From JAZGGS01 sp963714405 (lineage in GTDB: Bacteria > Bacteroidota > Ignavibacteria > Ignavibacteriales > Ignavibacteriaceae), in the NCBI GenBank assembly GCA_963714405.1, contig CAVQOH010000002.1, positions 1,240,001 to 1,304,000 of the forward strand: 64,000 nt of DNA, read 5' to 3'. Positions 9,492 to 18,379 of this stretch are shown here, piece after piece (position 1 is the stretch's first letter; each line of letters opens with the position of its first letter). A program made the translations under genes and the position numbers. The notes below the pieces were generated by a model that made no database searches, was not told the origin of the DNA, and saw nothing but the letters and a program-made list of their open reading frames with translations.

Positions 9492-10829
9492 TTATTTACT
9501 TTCAATTTCTCTTAATCTTAACAGATATTCTCTTTGTATATCGAGAGAAGGGATAACATTTTTTGTTTTCCTCTCTATAATATCCTCACCAGATTTTATT
9601 AATAATTTATCAACTGCATCAAACATATTTACTGAGTGGTAAGAGTGATCTCTGAGATGATGTATTAATTTTAATGTTTTAAATCCATCAAACCAAACTC
9701 GTTTTTGGTATTGCAGCTGTTCAGTGCTTTTAGAATTCTTTAAAATATTTCTCCATTGTTCAAAAAATTTTTTTTGCATTAAAAAATTTTTTAACTCAAT
9801 ATTAATCTCCCCTGCTTGTTTAATAAGATCATTATTATCAATTATGTCGTGTATTTCAAACAAAGCCAACCATTTTTTTAATACCTCAAAAGCAATTGGA
9901 TTAATTAACAAGTACTCATTTTTTCTGCTTTGTAGAAACCGCGTCACACTCCTACCGGTTCCAAATGGCACTCTCCAGGAATGCCTTGATGATGGATAAA
10001 CAGCAGTTCCAGTGATTGTTTTTACTTCAAAATTTTTTGAAACTTTTTGTAAAAAGTAAAAATCTTCGGCAGCTTTTTTCTTATTCATTCCTCCGGCTTT
10101 AGTATACGCATTATGATCAATTACAATTGATGAACCAATTGTGTGAAAAGCATAAGGAGACCTCGCAAATTTTAATCCTAAAACATAGTATCTAAGAAAT
10201 ATTTCGTAAGGAATTATTGCCTCTGTAAATTCAGTATTATCAGAAATATTATGCTCAAAATTGATTGTTGCAGCAAATATATCCCTGTTATTAAATTCTT
10301 GAATAATACTATTGATGTAATTTTTAGAAACTGTACAATCAGCATCAAGCCAGATTAAAATTTTTTTTCCTTCAATTGAATAATCAAAAACAGTAAGTGC
10401 AAAATCCAATCCTATCTTTCTGGCAAAACCAACCCCGCCATCTTTTGCAGGAAGTTCATTCCCATCTGACGAAGCATCAATTAGTGCGATATTTAACCCA
10501 GACTCTAAGATATTAGTTACAACCTGTTCACCGGTTTTGTTTTTTCTGATTATAGAACGAAGAAGATAAACAGTTTTTTTATTTGATTGCTTGATTTCAT
10601 TACTATGTGTTCTAGCATTGTTTATTACAAAAATTATTAGAGTTGAATCAAAGTTATCAGAATTATTCTTAAGAAGGGAAGTAAGTAATATCTCAATATT
10701 TTCAAACTCAGCTATTGCAGGTATAACAATAACATTACTTATTCCTTTTTTTACATTCCATTCTAATTTCCAGGGATTAGCATTGCACCTGTTAAGATAT
10801 GATTTAACGATTTCTGGATAAGTTGGCAT
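9492..10829 (-). CDS. Glycosyltransferase family 2-like protein
   Basis: A 445-residue protein with a GT-A fold start: residues about 30-60 give VIVIPAIAEFENIEILLTSLL, split by few charged residues, and the metal-binding DxD region appears as LIWLDADC, followed by a YINSIIQEF helix. No membrane helix is obvious, so it is probably cytoplasmic. The C-terminal third is a helical extension without a recognised motif. The start overlaps the end of miaA by 26 nt, suggesting coupling. Neither donor nor acceptor can be assigned; a role in polysaccharide or glycolipid synthesis would be usual for the family. Confidence 0.75.
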   Translation of the reverse strand: MPTYPEIVKSYLNRCNANPWKLEWNVKKGISNVIVIPAIAEFENIEILLTSLLKNNSDNFDSTLIIFVINNARTHSNEIKQSNKKTVYLLRSIIRKNKTGEQVVTNILESGLNIALIDASSDGNELPAKDGGVGFARKIGLDFALTVFDYSIEGKKILIWLDADCTVSKNYINSIIQEFNNRDIFAATINFEHNISDNTEFTEAIIPYEIFLRYYVLGLKFARSPYAFHTIGSSIVIDHNAYTKAGGMNKKKAAEDFYFLQKVSKNFEVKTITGTAVYPSSRHSWRVPFGTGRSVTRFLQSRKNEYLLINPIAFEVLKKWLALFEIHDIIDNNDLIKQAGEINIELKNFLMQKKFFEQWRNILKNSKSTEQLQYQKRVWFDGFKTLKLIHHLRDHSYHSVNMFDAVDKLLIKSGEDIIERKTKNVIPSLDIQREYLLRLREIESK

Positions 10830-11727
10830 TGTAACCTAGTTTTCCTTCAACAAAGTTTTTAATATTTACATAATCCTTAGTATCAAACCAGTTTATTTTT
10901 ACACCTTCTTTCTCCATTTTTCTAAACCATGTCATCTGCCTCTTGGCAAATCTATGTATTGAACGGTTAAGTTCTTCAAACATCTGCTCGTAGTTAATTT
11001 TTTTTTCAATGTAAAGAGAAATGTATTTATATTCCAAACCAAAAAATTTTAATTTACTGTGCGAAATTCCTGATGTAATTAGTTCTTCCACCTCTTCAAT
11101 CATACCTTCATTAAGCCTTTTTTGCAATCTTAAAGTAATTCTTTTCTTGATTTCTTCCCTATCTGATGCAATGCCAATGTTTAGCGAATTGATTTTTTTT
11201 CTTTTTGCTTCGCTTTTCTTTTTTGATTTTTCAACAAGAATTGCGTTTATAATTCGTTCTTTATCAATGAGGTCAGTTGTATTATGAAGTTTAGGATTGA
11301 GTGCGAGTAACATTATTCGCAACTCATTTTCATTTAAAGTATTTAATAAATCAACGTCAGCTTGTGGGATATTTATCTTTGAAAGATTGTAGTTCTGTAA
11401 AATCGAACTAAGGTACATGCCTGTTCCTCCAACCAGAAAGGGAATTTTATCTCTACTTTTTATTTTATTTATTGCATTCTTAAAATCATTATAAAACCTG
11501 TAAAGGTTGTATTCATCGGAAGGATCAACAATGTTTATTAAGTGATAAGATACACCATAATTTTCATATTCATCAAGATCTTTACCTGTTCCAATATCCA
11601 TATTCCTATAAACCTGTCTCGAATCTGCAGAAATAATTTCACCGTTAAATTCTGATGAAAGGTTAACGGCTATTTGGGTTTTACCAACGGCTGTGGGACC
11701 AAGTATTGTTACAATATCGTAAACCAT
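10804..11727 (-). CDS. miaA: tRNA dimethylallyltransferase
   Basis: Adds an isopentenyl group from DMAPP to A37 of tRNAs that read UNN codons. The 307-residue frame has the P-loop GPTAVGKT (residues 10-17), the substrate loop SADSRQVYRNMDIGTGK, and the DMAPP/tRNA contact segments FLVGGTGMYL and RFAKRQMTWFRK near the C-terminus. Length and order fit the family. It lies 44 nt from the histidine-kinase-like gene upstream and overlaps the glycosyltransferase downstream. Confidence 0.96.
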   Translation of the reverse strand: MVYDIVTILGPTAVGKTQIAVNLSSEFNGEIISADSRQVYRNMDIGTGKDLDEYENYGVSYHLINIVDPSDEYNLYRFYNDFKNAINKIKSRDKIPFLVGGTGMYLSSILQNYNLSKINIPQADVDLLNTLNENELRIMLLALNPKLHNTTDLIDKERIINAILVEKSKKKSEAKRKKINSLNIGIASDREEIKKRITLRLQKRLNEGMIEEVEELITSGISHSKLKFFGLEYKYISLYIEKKINYEQMFEELNRSIHRFAKRQMTWFRKMEKEGVKINWFDTKDYVNIKNFVEGKLGYNANLSRNR

Positions 11728-11771
11728 AGGATATAATTTAGTAAAATGAGGAAGAAAGAGTGAAGAAATTA

Positions 11772-13739
11772 TTATTCCATCATTGAATTGTTAACCACAG
11801 GAAGTCCGATAATAAAAGTTGTACCCTTCTTGGAACTTTCAAAACTAATATTCCCTTCGTGCGCATCCATAATATTCTTTGCTAAAAGTAATCCTAATCC
11901 TTCTCCCGTTTTATTTTCTTCGGAAAAGCATGGCTCAAAAATTTTGTCTTGAATATCTTCAGCTATACCAGTTCCCTCATCTCTTATATTTAACTTTATC
12001 CAGTTATCTTTTAGCTCTGTACTAAGATAGATTACTCCTCCCTTTATTGAAGCATCACAGGCATTTTTAATGACCTGGTACACAGCAGTATAAATTTTTG
12101 CACGATCTACCTTTACAACCGCACCATCACCTAGCTTTTTAAATAACTTCACCTCACGCATCTCACAATATTCTGACAGTAGTTCAAGCAGATCATAAAC
12201 AAGTTCGTTAAAGTGTATTTTATTTAACTTGGTTTTACTGCACTTATTTGAGCAGCTAATTATTGAACTGGTTATATCTTCAATAGAATTAGCTTGCTTT
12301 TGGAGCATTCTAATAACTTCATCAACTTCTTCGGTAAGGTTTTTTTGAATTAATAACTCAGCATAGTTATTTATAATTTCTAAAGGAGATTTAATATCAT
12401 TTAAAAGAAAATTTTCCAATTTTGCAGAAAGTGAAAGTTTGTTTTGCATTAATAGGTCTTCAATTTCTTTTCCTCTCACAAGTGCACGCTCAATTTGCTT
12501 TGAGACCATTGTAATATAAGTGATTTCATTCTCTGAATATTTTTTACTTTCCCTGCCCAAAACCAAAACAGCAATGGTGTCACCGCCTTCATTAATTACC
12601 GGAAAATAGAGAATGCTTTTAAGGCGCGCACTTCCTGGTTGATCGATTTTTGAAACAAAACGCGAATCGTCTGTTGGACGATCGTAATTTATAATTTTTT
12701 TCTGAAGTGCACAGTTTCCTGCTAAACCCTCCGGTAATACAAAATTTTCCACAACATATGATTTATCTTTTTCAACAAGTTTTTGCATTTCAAAAGTTTT
12801 CTCATCAATTAGCAGCAGTTCCACCCCTTCTGATTGCGTTAGTTCCATAATTGATCTTTTAATTGCTTTTACGGTATCCAAGAGTTTCATGCCACTGTAA
12901 ATTCCATCAATTGAACCGAATACTTTTCTTAGCTGCTCCCTGTCCATTAAATCTTGTTCTTTATCTTTGCCTTTTTCATTCTCTGCTTCAAGGACTTCAT
13001 CTGGTGTGGCAGGTAAATCATCTATCTTATTATTCTCTTCAACATTTTCTATTTTAAGATCAGTACCATCAGCGTCTATTTCGTTATCGGGTTTGCTTAG
13101 TTCTACTTCCTTAATATCCTTTTCTTCATCTTTAACTTCTTTAGAAACAAATTCTATCTTTTCTTCAGGTGATTTTTTTTCTAATTCGTGTTCATTTTTA
13201 ATATCATCATTATCTGCGGGTTCTTCTGTTTTGATGGCTTCATCCCAAGCATTGTCCAAAGGAACATTTGTTGCACTAAAGCTGATAGGTTTTGAAGCTC
13301 CGTTAAAATTAAAAGTCTGCCGTCCGCTCGTGTTAACCTCCGGCAGCTCTATTTCGCCGTACTTTTCAAGATTTGTATTTAAAGCTGGATTTTTTGTAAC
13401 AAGTTTTTTTAGAAGGTTTTTTTCAATTTTATAAATAAGGCAATTGCTGTTTGCTACTGCCGAAGAAATTCTGCGGGAATCATCAACAATTTCTTTTTCA
13501 CCAAAAAAATCGTTAAAACTTTTATTACTTACGTAATTAATTCTTGCATATTTAATTTTAACTTCACCCCTGATAAGGAGGTATAAATATGAGTTCTCAT
13601 CGCCAGCTTGGTAAATTATTTCACCTTCTTTTAACCGGATAAATCTATCATGGTTAAAAATGGATAAAACAATACTTTCATTAATCCCCGTAAAAATTTT
13701 ATTTACCGCAATTTCCTTGGCGTTTCTGTTTTGCTGCAT
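11772..13739 (-). CDS. cNMP-binding/GAF sensor histidine kinase-like protein lacking the phospho-acceptor His
   Basis: A soluble 655-residue signalling protein. Residues about 15-110 are a cyclic-nucleotide-binding (Crp-like) beta roll (EGEIIYQAGD...LLIRGEVKI). About 150-270 is an acidic low-complexity linker, about 285-430 a GAF domain (GLAGNCALQKK...ILYFPVINEGGDTIAVLVLG), about 440-510 a dimerisation helix pair and about 540-650 a HATPase domain with N-box QVIKNACDAS, G1 RDEGTGIAED and G2 GEGLGLLLAK. In the dimerisation helix the expected His-Asp/Glu is replaced by Asn-Asp (N447 in FLLNDIKSPLEI; codon at 12399-12401). It may bind ATP without autophosphorylating on the usual site. No response regulator adjoins. 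It lies upstream of miaA and is divergent from an ECF sigma gene. Confidence 0.85.
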   Translation of the reverse strand: MQQNRNAKEIAVNKIFTGINESIVLSIFNHDRFIRLKEGEIIYQAGDENSYLYLLIRGEVKIKYARINYVSNKSFNDFFGEKEIVDDSRRISSAVANSNCLIYKIEKNLLKKLVTKNPALNTNLEKYGEIELPEVNTSGRQTFNFNGASKPISFSATNVPLDNAWDEAIKTEEPADNDDIKNEHELEKKSPEEKIEFVSKEVKDEEKDIKEVELSKPDNEIDADGTDLKIENVEENNKIDDLPATPDEVLEAENEKGKDKEQDLMDREQLRKVFGSIDGIYSGMKLLDTVKAIKRSIMELTQSEGVELLLIDEKTFEMQKLVEKDKSYVVENFVLPEGLAGNCALQKKIINYDRPTDDSRFVSKIDQPGSARLKSILYFPVINEGGDTIAVLVLGRESKKYSENEITYITMVSKQIERALVRGKEIEDLLMQNKLSLSAKLENFLLNDIKSPLEIINNYAELLIQKNLTEEVDEVIRMLQKQANSIEDITSSIISCSNKCSKTKLNKIHFNELVYDLLELLSEYCEMREVKLFKKLGDGAVVKVDRAKIYTAVYQVIKNACDASIKGGVIYLSTELKDNWIKLNIRDEGTGIAEDIQDKIFEPCFSEENKTGEGLGLLLAKNIMDAHEGNISFESSKKGTTFIIGLPVVNNSMME

Positions 13740-13892
13740 AAGATTAATGTATATTTATATCTATTTTTAAGGAAATATAAAATTATAAGTATTTATAGAA
13801 AAACACAAAATTATCAAACCCTAAAATAATTGAACTGCTGAAAATAATGGCCTTTAAGAAGAATCCATATAAAAAAATTTGCATCTTACCAT

Positions 13893-14453
13893 ATGGATGA
13901 AGAAAAATTAATTTCCCAGGCAAAATCTGGTGATAAAACAGCTCTTTCGCGGCTAGTAAAAAATTACGAACAGACTATTTACAATTTTGCGTTTAAAATA
14001 TGCAGAGACCGTGATAAAGCTGAACAGATTATGCAGGAAACTTTTTATTCGATGATAAAATCTCTGCACCAGTTTGATGGAAAATCAAAACTATCAACCT
14101 GGCTGTACAGGATTGTTACAAATCATTGCTTAATGCTTGCAAGAAAATTAAAAAGCAGGCAGTTTGTTTCAATTGATGATGAAGAAGGATTGCTTGAAGA
14201 AAAACACGCTGTAGATTGGAGTTTAATTCCATATAAAGACGCAGAGAACAAAGAACTAAAACAGAAACTTGATAACGCCATAAAAAAACTTGCGCCGGAT
14301 TATAGAATGATTTTTTTGCTAAGGGATGTTGAAGGACTTTCAACAGAAGAAACCGCACAGGTTGCTGAACTTTCAGTTCCTGCAGTAAAATCAAGGTTGC
14401 ACAGAGCAAGAGCATTTTTAAGAAAAGAACTGAATGAGGCATTCGCAAGATGA
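13893..14453 (+). CDS. ECF-type RNA polymerase sigma factor
   Basis: A 186-residue sigma-70 family protein with only regions 2 and 4. Region 2 is seen in SRLVKNYEQTIYNFAFKICRD...AEQIMQETFYSMIKSL and the LSTWLYRIVTNHCL segment; region 4 has LAPDYRMIFLLRDVEGLSTEETA and the recognition helix VPAVKSRLHRAR. It directs RNA polymerase to an alternative promoter set. The stop overlaps the next gene's start (ATGA), and that gene encodes a zinc-finger protein that is its probable anti-sigma factor. The ATG at 13893 gives normal length. Confidence 0.95.
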   Translation: MDEEKLISQAKSGDKTALSRLVKNYEQTIYNFAFKICRDRDKAEQIMQETFYSMIKSLHQFDGKSKLSTWLYRIVTNHCLMLARKLKSRQFVSIDDEEGLLEEKHAVDWSLIPYKDAENKELKQKLDNAIKKLAPDYRMIFLLRDVEGLSTEETAQVAELSVPAVKSRLHRARAFLRKELNEAFAR

Positions 14454-14686
14454 GCAGTTCAAAAATAAAATGTAAAGAAGCAATGAAATATGTTTGCGAG
14501 AGCTTGGGTGAAGATTTAAATTCTGAAAAATGTACTGAAATTAAAGATCACCTTGAAGAATGTGTAAACTGTAGTAATTATTTCAAATCAGTTGAAATTA
14601 CAATTGATTGTTACCGTAAATACAATGTAGAAATGCCTGAAGATGCACATAAACGGTTAATGAAATTTTTAAATCTGGAAGAATAA
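14450..14686 (+). CDS. Short zf-HC2 zinc-finger protein, probable anti-sigma factor
   Basis: A 78-residue protein with the zf-HC2 layout: CKEAMKYVCESLGED, then KDHLEECVNCSNYF (the H-x3-C-x2-C signature). Such domains occlude ECF sigma factors, often through zinc or a thiol switch. No transmembrane helix follows, so it would be a soluble (ZAS-like) anti-sigma, in contrast to the membrane-anchored protein at 27415. It overlaps the sigma gene by four bases, which supports a functional pair. The signal sensed is unknown. Confidence 0.85.
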   Translation: MSSSKIKCKEAMKYVCESLGEDLNSEKCTEIKDHLEECVNCSNYFKSVEITIDCYRKYNVEMPEDAHKRLMKFLNLEE

Positions 14687-14743
14687 ATTTTTATAATTGT
14701 AAAATAATTTTTATTGTACTGTAAAATCCAATAAGAGGAAAAA

Positions 14744-14992
14744 ATGCCAGTATTTGAATATAAATGTACAGACTGTAATAATAAATTTGAAGTATTACAT
14801 AAATCATCAGCAAACCAGGAAGAAGTAACCTGCCCGAGCTGCAACTCATTAAAAAATAAAAAATTATTTTCAGCGTTCAGTGCATCTGTTGAATCAACTT
14901 CATTCAGCGGCGGTAGCTGTGCTGCAGGTAATTGTGGTATTCCCGAACCCTCAGGAGGTGGTTGTGCTTCCGGGATGTGCGGTTTAAATTAA
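14744..14992 (+). CDS. FmdB-family zinc ribbon protein
   Basis: An 82-residue protein beginning MPVFEYKCTDC, the standard FmdB start. C8, C11, C30 and C33 form the zinc ribbon. The tail is rich in Gly and Cys (GGSCAAGNCG...GGCASGMCGLN), with four further cysteines. Members are small putative regulators or metal-binding proteins of poorly defined function. An AGAGGAAAAA ribosome-binding stretch precedes the ATG. It lies about 60 nt after the anti-sigma gene and just before a rhodanese gene. Confidence 0.88.
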   Translation: MPVFEYKCTDCNNKFEVLHKSSANQEEVTCPSCNSLKNKKLFSAFSASVESTSFSGGSCAAGNCGIPEPSGGGCASGMCGLN

Positions 14993-15015
14993 TAAGAATA
15001 CTTTGAGGATTAAAT

Positions 15016-15399
15016 GTGTTAAGAATACTTGCTTTTTTTATTGCGGTATTCTGCTTTTATTCTTTCCCACAGAATGATTCTACTACAACTATGAGCGTAA
15101 AGGAATTAAGTGAAAGGCTGCATAAAGATTCATCACTTGTTATATTGGATGTTAGAACCCAGCCAGAATTAGAAAGTCACTTAGGTAAAATTGATGGTGT
15201 GATAAACATTCCTTTAAGTGAACTTGAAGCAAGACTTGGTGAACTTGAAGATTACAGGAATAATCTTATTGCTGTGATCTGTAAAATCGGGATAAGATCA
15301 GGTATTGCCACTCAGTTGCTTATACAAAACGGATTTAATGCTAAAAATGTTTTAGGAGGAATGCTGGAGTACCGTTCTATTAGCAATATCAGTGAATAA
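15016..15399 (+). CDS. Exported rhodanese-domain protein
   Basis: A 127-residue protein: an N-terminal hydrophobic signal sequence (residues 1-18), then one rhodanese domain with the VILDVRTQPE strand, the INIPLSELEARL segment and the active-site loop CKIGIRS with C89. Rhodaneses transfer sulfane sulphur to thiophilic acceptors; an exported single-domain form would act in the periplasm. The start is GTG at 15016 with GAGG at 15005; the ATG two bases upstream is in a frame that stops after two codons. It follows the FmdB protein by 23 nt. Confidence 0.85.
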   Translation: MLRILAFFIAVFCFYSFPQNDSTTTMSVKELSERLHKDSSLVILDVRTQPELESHLGKIDGVINIPLSELEARLGELEDYRNNLIAVICKIGIRSGIATQLLIQNGFNAKNVLGGMLEYRSISNISE

Positions 15400-15405
15400 T
15401 ACTCT

Positions 15406-15555
15406 ATGCCCGGGAAAGATAAAATAAAGATTAAGAAAAAGAAAAAACGTGTGCCCCTACCGAAAAAGCCACCAAAAATTGAAGAAGATAAAAAAACTTA
15501 TAATAGGAAAAAGGAAAAAGAAAAAGTTAGAAAAAGAATCAGAAAATCAGAATAA
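15406..15555 (+). CDS. Small lysine-rich basic protein (49 aa)
   Basis: Short open frame starting ATG 15406, seven bases after the rhodanese stop. About half of its residues are Lys or Arg (KIKIKKKKKR, a KKPPKIEEDKK middle, and a KVRKRIRKSE end). It has no hydrophobic segment and no recognised domain. The immediate proximity and a sustained non-random composition favour a real gene, perhaps nucleic-acid-binding, but A-rich sequence can produce such a frame by chance. Confidence 0.5.
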   Translation: MPGKDKIKIKKKKKRVPLPKKPPKIEEDKKTYNRKKEKEKVRKRIRKSE

Positions 15556-15752
15556 ACCAACTTAAACAAATCAAAAATTCCTGCTTAGCAGTCATTCCAA
15601 TTTCTATTCAAATCTTATCCGTTATTGTGCAAAACTCGATTTTAACTTATTTATATTATTATATAAGTACGAATAATTTGTTAAATAAGTGAGGTTATAT
15701 TTAATATTTGCCATAATTATTTAGGACTTACTGGAATATTTCCTAAATTATA

Positions 15753-15784
15753 TTTGCTTCGTATTGTGCAAGATTCTATATTTG
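15753..15784 (+). promoter_or_regulatory. Candidate FCB-type promoter of the lrp-glnA operon
   Basis: TTTG (15753-15756), 20 bases, then TATATTTG (15777-15784) match the Bacteroidota-style -33 TTTG / -7 TAnnTTTG promoter. Predicted transcription start is near 15788, leaving a leader of about 37 nt before the Lrp-family gene. A second TATATTTG lies at 15749. The rest of the 269-nt gap is AT-rich and holds two ATTGTGCAA motifs (15624 and 15763). Confidence 0.45.
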
Positions 15785-15824
15785 ATACCAATTTTTACAA
15801 AATATCTTCATTTATTAGGATTGT

Positions 15825-16274
15825 ATGATGCTTGATGAAACTGATATTAAAATTTTACAGGTTTTACAGAAGCACGGAAGAACAAAAAGAAATGAGTTGG
15901 CTGAGTTTGTTGGGCTTTCCGTTCCTTCAGTAAGTGAGCGGTTAAAAAAACTTGAGGACAACCAAATTATTGAAGGTTACTACGCAAAAGTGAGTAAAAA
16001 AGCTTTTGGTATGGATATAATGGCATTTATCCAGGTTATAATGGATTCTTCTAAGCATTACAAAGATTTAAAAACAAAAGTGATGAAATATCCTCAAATC
16101 CTTGAATGCTATTCTATTTTAGGTGAGGGGTCACATATGTTAAAAGTTTTAGTAAAAAATACTGAAGCACTTGAAAAACTTTTAAGTGAAATTCAGGCAT
16201 GGCCAGGAGTTACAAGTACAAAAACAACTTATATCCTGTCATCAATAAAAGAAACAGCAGAAATTAATATTTAA
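15825..16274 (+). CDS. Lrp/AsnC-family transcription regulator
   Basis: A 149-residue regulator. Residues 1-55 are the winged helix (LDETDIKILQVLQKHGRTKRNELAEFVGLSVPSVSERLKKLE, seen as family pattern) and the rest is the RAM ligand-binding domain (FIQVIMDSSKHY...CYSILGEGSHMLKVLVKN). Such proteins sense amino acids and form octamers around DNA. It precedes glnA by only 23 nt, so control of nitrogen assimilation, including of its own operon, is a reasonable inference. The start is the first of two ATGs (ATGATG). Confidence 0.93.
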   Translation: MMLDETDIKILQVLQKHGRTKRNELAEFVGLSVPSVSERLKKLEDNQIIEGYYAKVSKKAFGMDIMAFIQVIMDSSKHYKDLKTKVMKYPQILECYSILGEGSHMLKVLVKNTEALEKLLSEIQAWPGVTSTKTTYILSSIKETAEINI

Positions 16275-16297
16275 TAACTATCTTCATGGAAAAGTAA

Positions 16298-17725
16298 ATG
16301 GCAGAAACAGAAACAACAATTGATAAAGTTTTAAAGTTTATTAAAAATAATAAGATGAAATTTATAGATTTAAAATTTATGGATTTCCCCGGACAGTGGC
16401 AGCACTTTACAGTTCCCGTAAGCCAGTTTGATAAAAATTCATTTACTGATGGATTTGGATTTGACGGCTCATCATTACGAGGTTGGAAAAGAATTGATGA
16501 GAGTGATATGCTTATAATACCTGATGCAGAAACAATGTTTGTTGATCCTTTTATTGAAGCGCCAACTCTTAGTTTAATTTGTGATGTTTATGAACCTGCT
16601 ACACGAGAAAAATATACACGTTGCCCAAGAAACATTGCTCAAAAAGCAATGGCTCACCTAAAAACTTCAGGAATTGCTGATACCGCATACTTTGGGCAGG
16701 AAGCAGAATTTTTTGTTTTTGATGAAGTTCAGTTTGATTCGCAACCAAACAGCAGTTTTTATTTTGTTGATTCAGTTGAAGGAAGGTGGAACACAGGAAG
16801 AGATGAAAAACCAAATCTTGGATATAAACCGCGTTACAAGGAAGGTTATTTTCCTGTCCCTCCAACAGATTCGTTAAACGATTTAAGAAATGAAATGGTA
16901 TTAAATCTTATTGAGTGCGGAATTGATGTTGAAGCACAGCACCACGAAGTTGCAAGCGGTGGACAGTGTGAGATTGATTTGCGTTACGCGCCATTGGTAA
17001 AAGCATCGGATGAACTTTTAAAATTTAAATACATTGTTAAAAACACAGCCCGTAAGAACAATAAAACAGTTACTTATATGCCAAAACCTATTCAGGGTGA
17101 TAACGGCAGCGGTATGCATGTTCACACAAGTTTATGGAAAAAAGGTAAACCATTATTTGCCGGATCAGGTTATGCTGGTTTAAGTGAACTAGCACTTTAC
17201 TTTATTGGTGGAATTTTAAAGCATGCCGCTTCACTTTTAGCTTTTACAAATCCTACAACAAATTCCTATAAAAGATTAGTACCAGGATTTGAAGCTCCAG
17301 TAAATCTAGCATACTCCCAAAGAAACAGGAGTGCAGCAATCAGAATTCCAATGTATTCTGCAAATCCAAAAACAAAAAGACTGGAATTCCGTTGCCCTGA
17401 TCCATCTGCAAATCCTTATCTTGCTTTTTCTGCAATACTAATGGCTGGTTTGGATGGTATTATAAACAGGGTTGATCCGGGAGAACCATTAGACAAAGAT
17501 ATTTATGATATGGAACCAGAAGAATTAAAAGATGTTCCTTCAACCCCGGGAAGTTTACAGGAGGCATTAAAAGCATTAGCTGATGATCATGAATATTTAC
17601 TTAAAGGTGATGTTTTTACTGAAGATGTGATTGAAACCTGGATAAACTATAAAATGGATAGAGAAGTAAAACCAATGGCTTTGCAGCCGCATCCTTTTGA
17701 GTTTGGTTTGTATTATGATGTTTAA
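16298..17725 (+). CDS. glnA: Glutamine synthetase, type I
   Basis: Forms glutamine from glutamate, ammonia and ATP; cytoplasmic dodecamer. The 475-residue length fits GSI-beta. Recognisable are the N-terminal beta-grasp domain, DGFGFDGSSLRGW (the latch region), the metal/ammonia motif GQEAEFFVFD, NGSGMHVHTSLW, KRLVPGFEAPVN and RLEFRCPDPSANPYLA. Y403 in DIYDME aligns with the adenylylation tyrosine of GSI-beta enzymes, so covalent control is possible, although no adenylyltransferase gene is visible here. It is cotranscribed with the Lrp-family gene. A second, divergent type I enzyme lies at 58230. Confidence 0.95.
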   Translation: MAETETTIDKVLKFIKNNKMKFIDLKFMDFPGQWQHFTVPVSQFDKNSFTDGFGFDGSSLRGWKRIDESDMLIIPDAETMFVDPFIEAPTLSLICDVYEPATREKYTRCPRNIAQKAMAHLKTSGIADTAYFGQEAEFFVFDEVQFDSQPNSSFYFVDSVEGRWNTGRDEKPNLGYKPRYKEGYFPVPPTDSLNDLRNEMVLNLIECGIDVEAQHHEVASGGQCEIDLRYAPLVKASDELLKFKYIVKNTARKNNKTVTYMPKPIQGDNGSGMHVHTSLWKKGKPLFAGSGYAGLSELALYFIGGILKHAASLLAFTNPTTNSYKRLVPGFEAPVNLAYSQRNRSAAIRIPMYSANPKTKRLEFRCPDPSANPYLAFSAILMAGLDGIINRVDPGEPLDKDIYDMEPEELKDVPSTPGSLQEALKALADDHEYLLKGDVFTEDVIETWINYKMDREVKPMALQPHPFEFGLYYDV

Positions 17726-17747
17726 ACTTTTTAGCTGGGTCAATCTG

Positions 17748-17777
17748 AAAAAAATCCCTGCTTGAAGGCAGGGATTT
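17748..17777 (-). terminator. Rho-independent terminator after the 17812 gene
   Basis: A 10-bp perfect stem (AAATCCCTGC at 17752-17761 with GCAGGGATTT at 17768-17777) and a 6-nt loop. Seven A residues on the + strand (17748-17754) give a U-run on the minus strand, so it works best for the minus-strand gene ending at 17812; it may also stop glnA. Confidence 0.8.
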
Positions 17778-17811
17778 CAATTTAGATTATAGAGAAAGTT
17801 TAAGGCAGAAT

Positions 17812-18237
17812 TTATTTCTCGGTTGGTTGAGCATTATGCCATTGCTGGAAATAGTAAATATTATCTTTATGTGCCTGGAAAGCTGGAATTAATTCACGCC
17901 ATGCATCAGGATGCCGCGTTCCCATTCGGTTTACAAATTCATCCCAAGCTGCAAAGAACGCTTCTTTATCCTTTGTCACGTAATAAAAATTACAATTCCA
18001 TTCATCACCCCACTCATGATTTAATTGCCCCCAACCATAAATCATTCCTTCATTCATTATTTCTTCCCAAATTGGTTTTGTAAGGGAATCGATAATTTTG
18101 TTTACTTTGCCCATATCCTTCATCGCAACCATATTCTGGCTAAAAACCAACGTACCCGGTCCTTCAACCTGGGTAGAAATGGTATGAGCACTAAGTAAAA
18201 CCAAAATTACACAGAGTAATGCAGTTAGAGTTTTCAT
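17812..18237 (-). CDS. Exported protein of unknown function
   Basis: 141 residues with a clear signal peptide (MKTLTALLCVILVLLSAHTIS). The mature part is rich in Trp and acidic residues (IYGWGQLNHEWGDEWN, YYFQQWHNAQ) and has no recognised family motif. The pattern of a short aromatic-rich domain with periodic F/W/Y resembles small dimeric alpha-beta barrel folds, but that is only an impression. A strong AAGGAGG ribosome-binding site precedes the ATG. It is a single-gene unit followed by a terminator. Confidence 0.8.
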   Translation of the reverse strand: MKTLTALLCVILVLLSAHTISTQVEGPGTLVFSQNMVAMKDMGKVNKIIDSLTKPIWEEIMNEGMIYGWGQLNHEWGDEWNCNFYYVTKDKEAFFAAWDEFVNRMGTRHPDAWRELIPAFQAHKDNIYYFQQWHNAQPTEK

Positions 18238-18379
18238 TGCGCCTCCTTTTTTATAAAATTATTATTAGTGAATTGACCTCAGAATTTAGATTAGATAAAT
18301 TCCAAGTTACATTCAAATAAATGTTTTTCTAACTGAAATTGATGATATATCCCATTGTAGTTTGTGAAGTGTAGTTATA

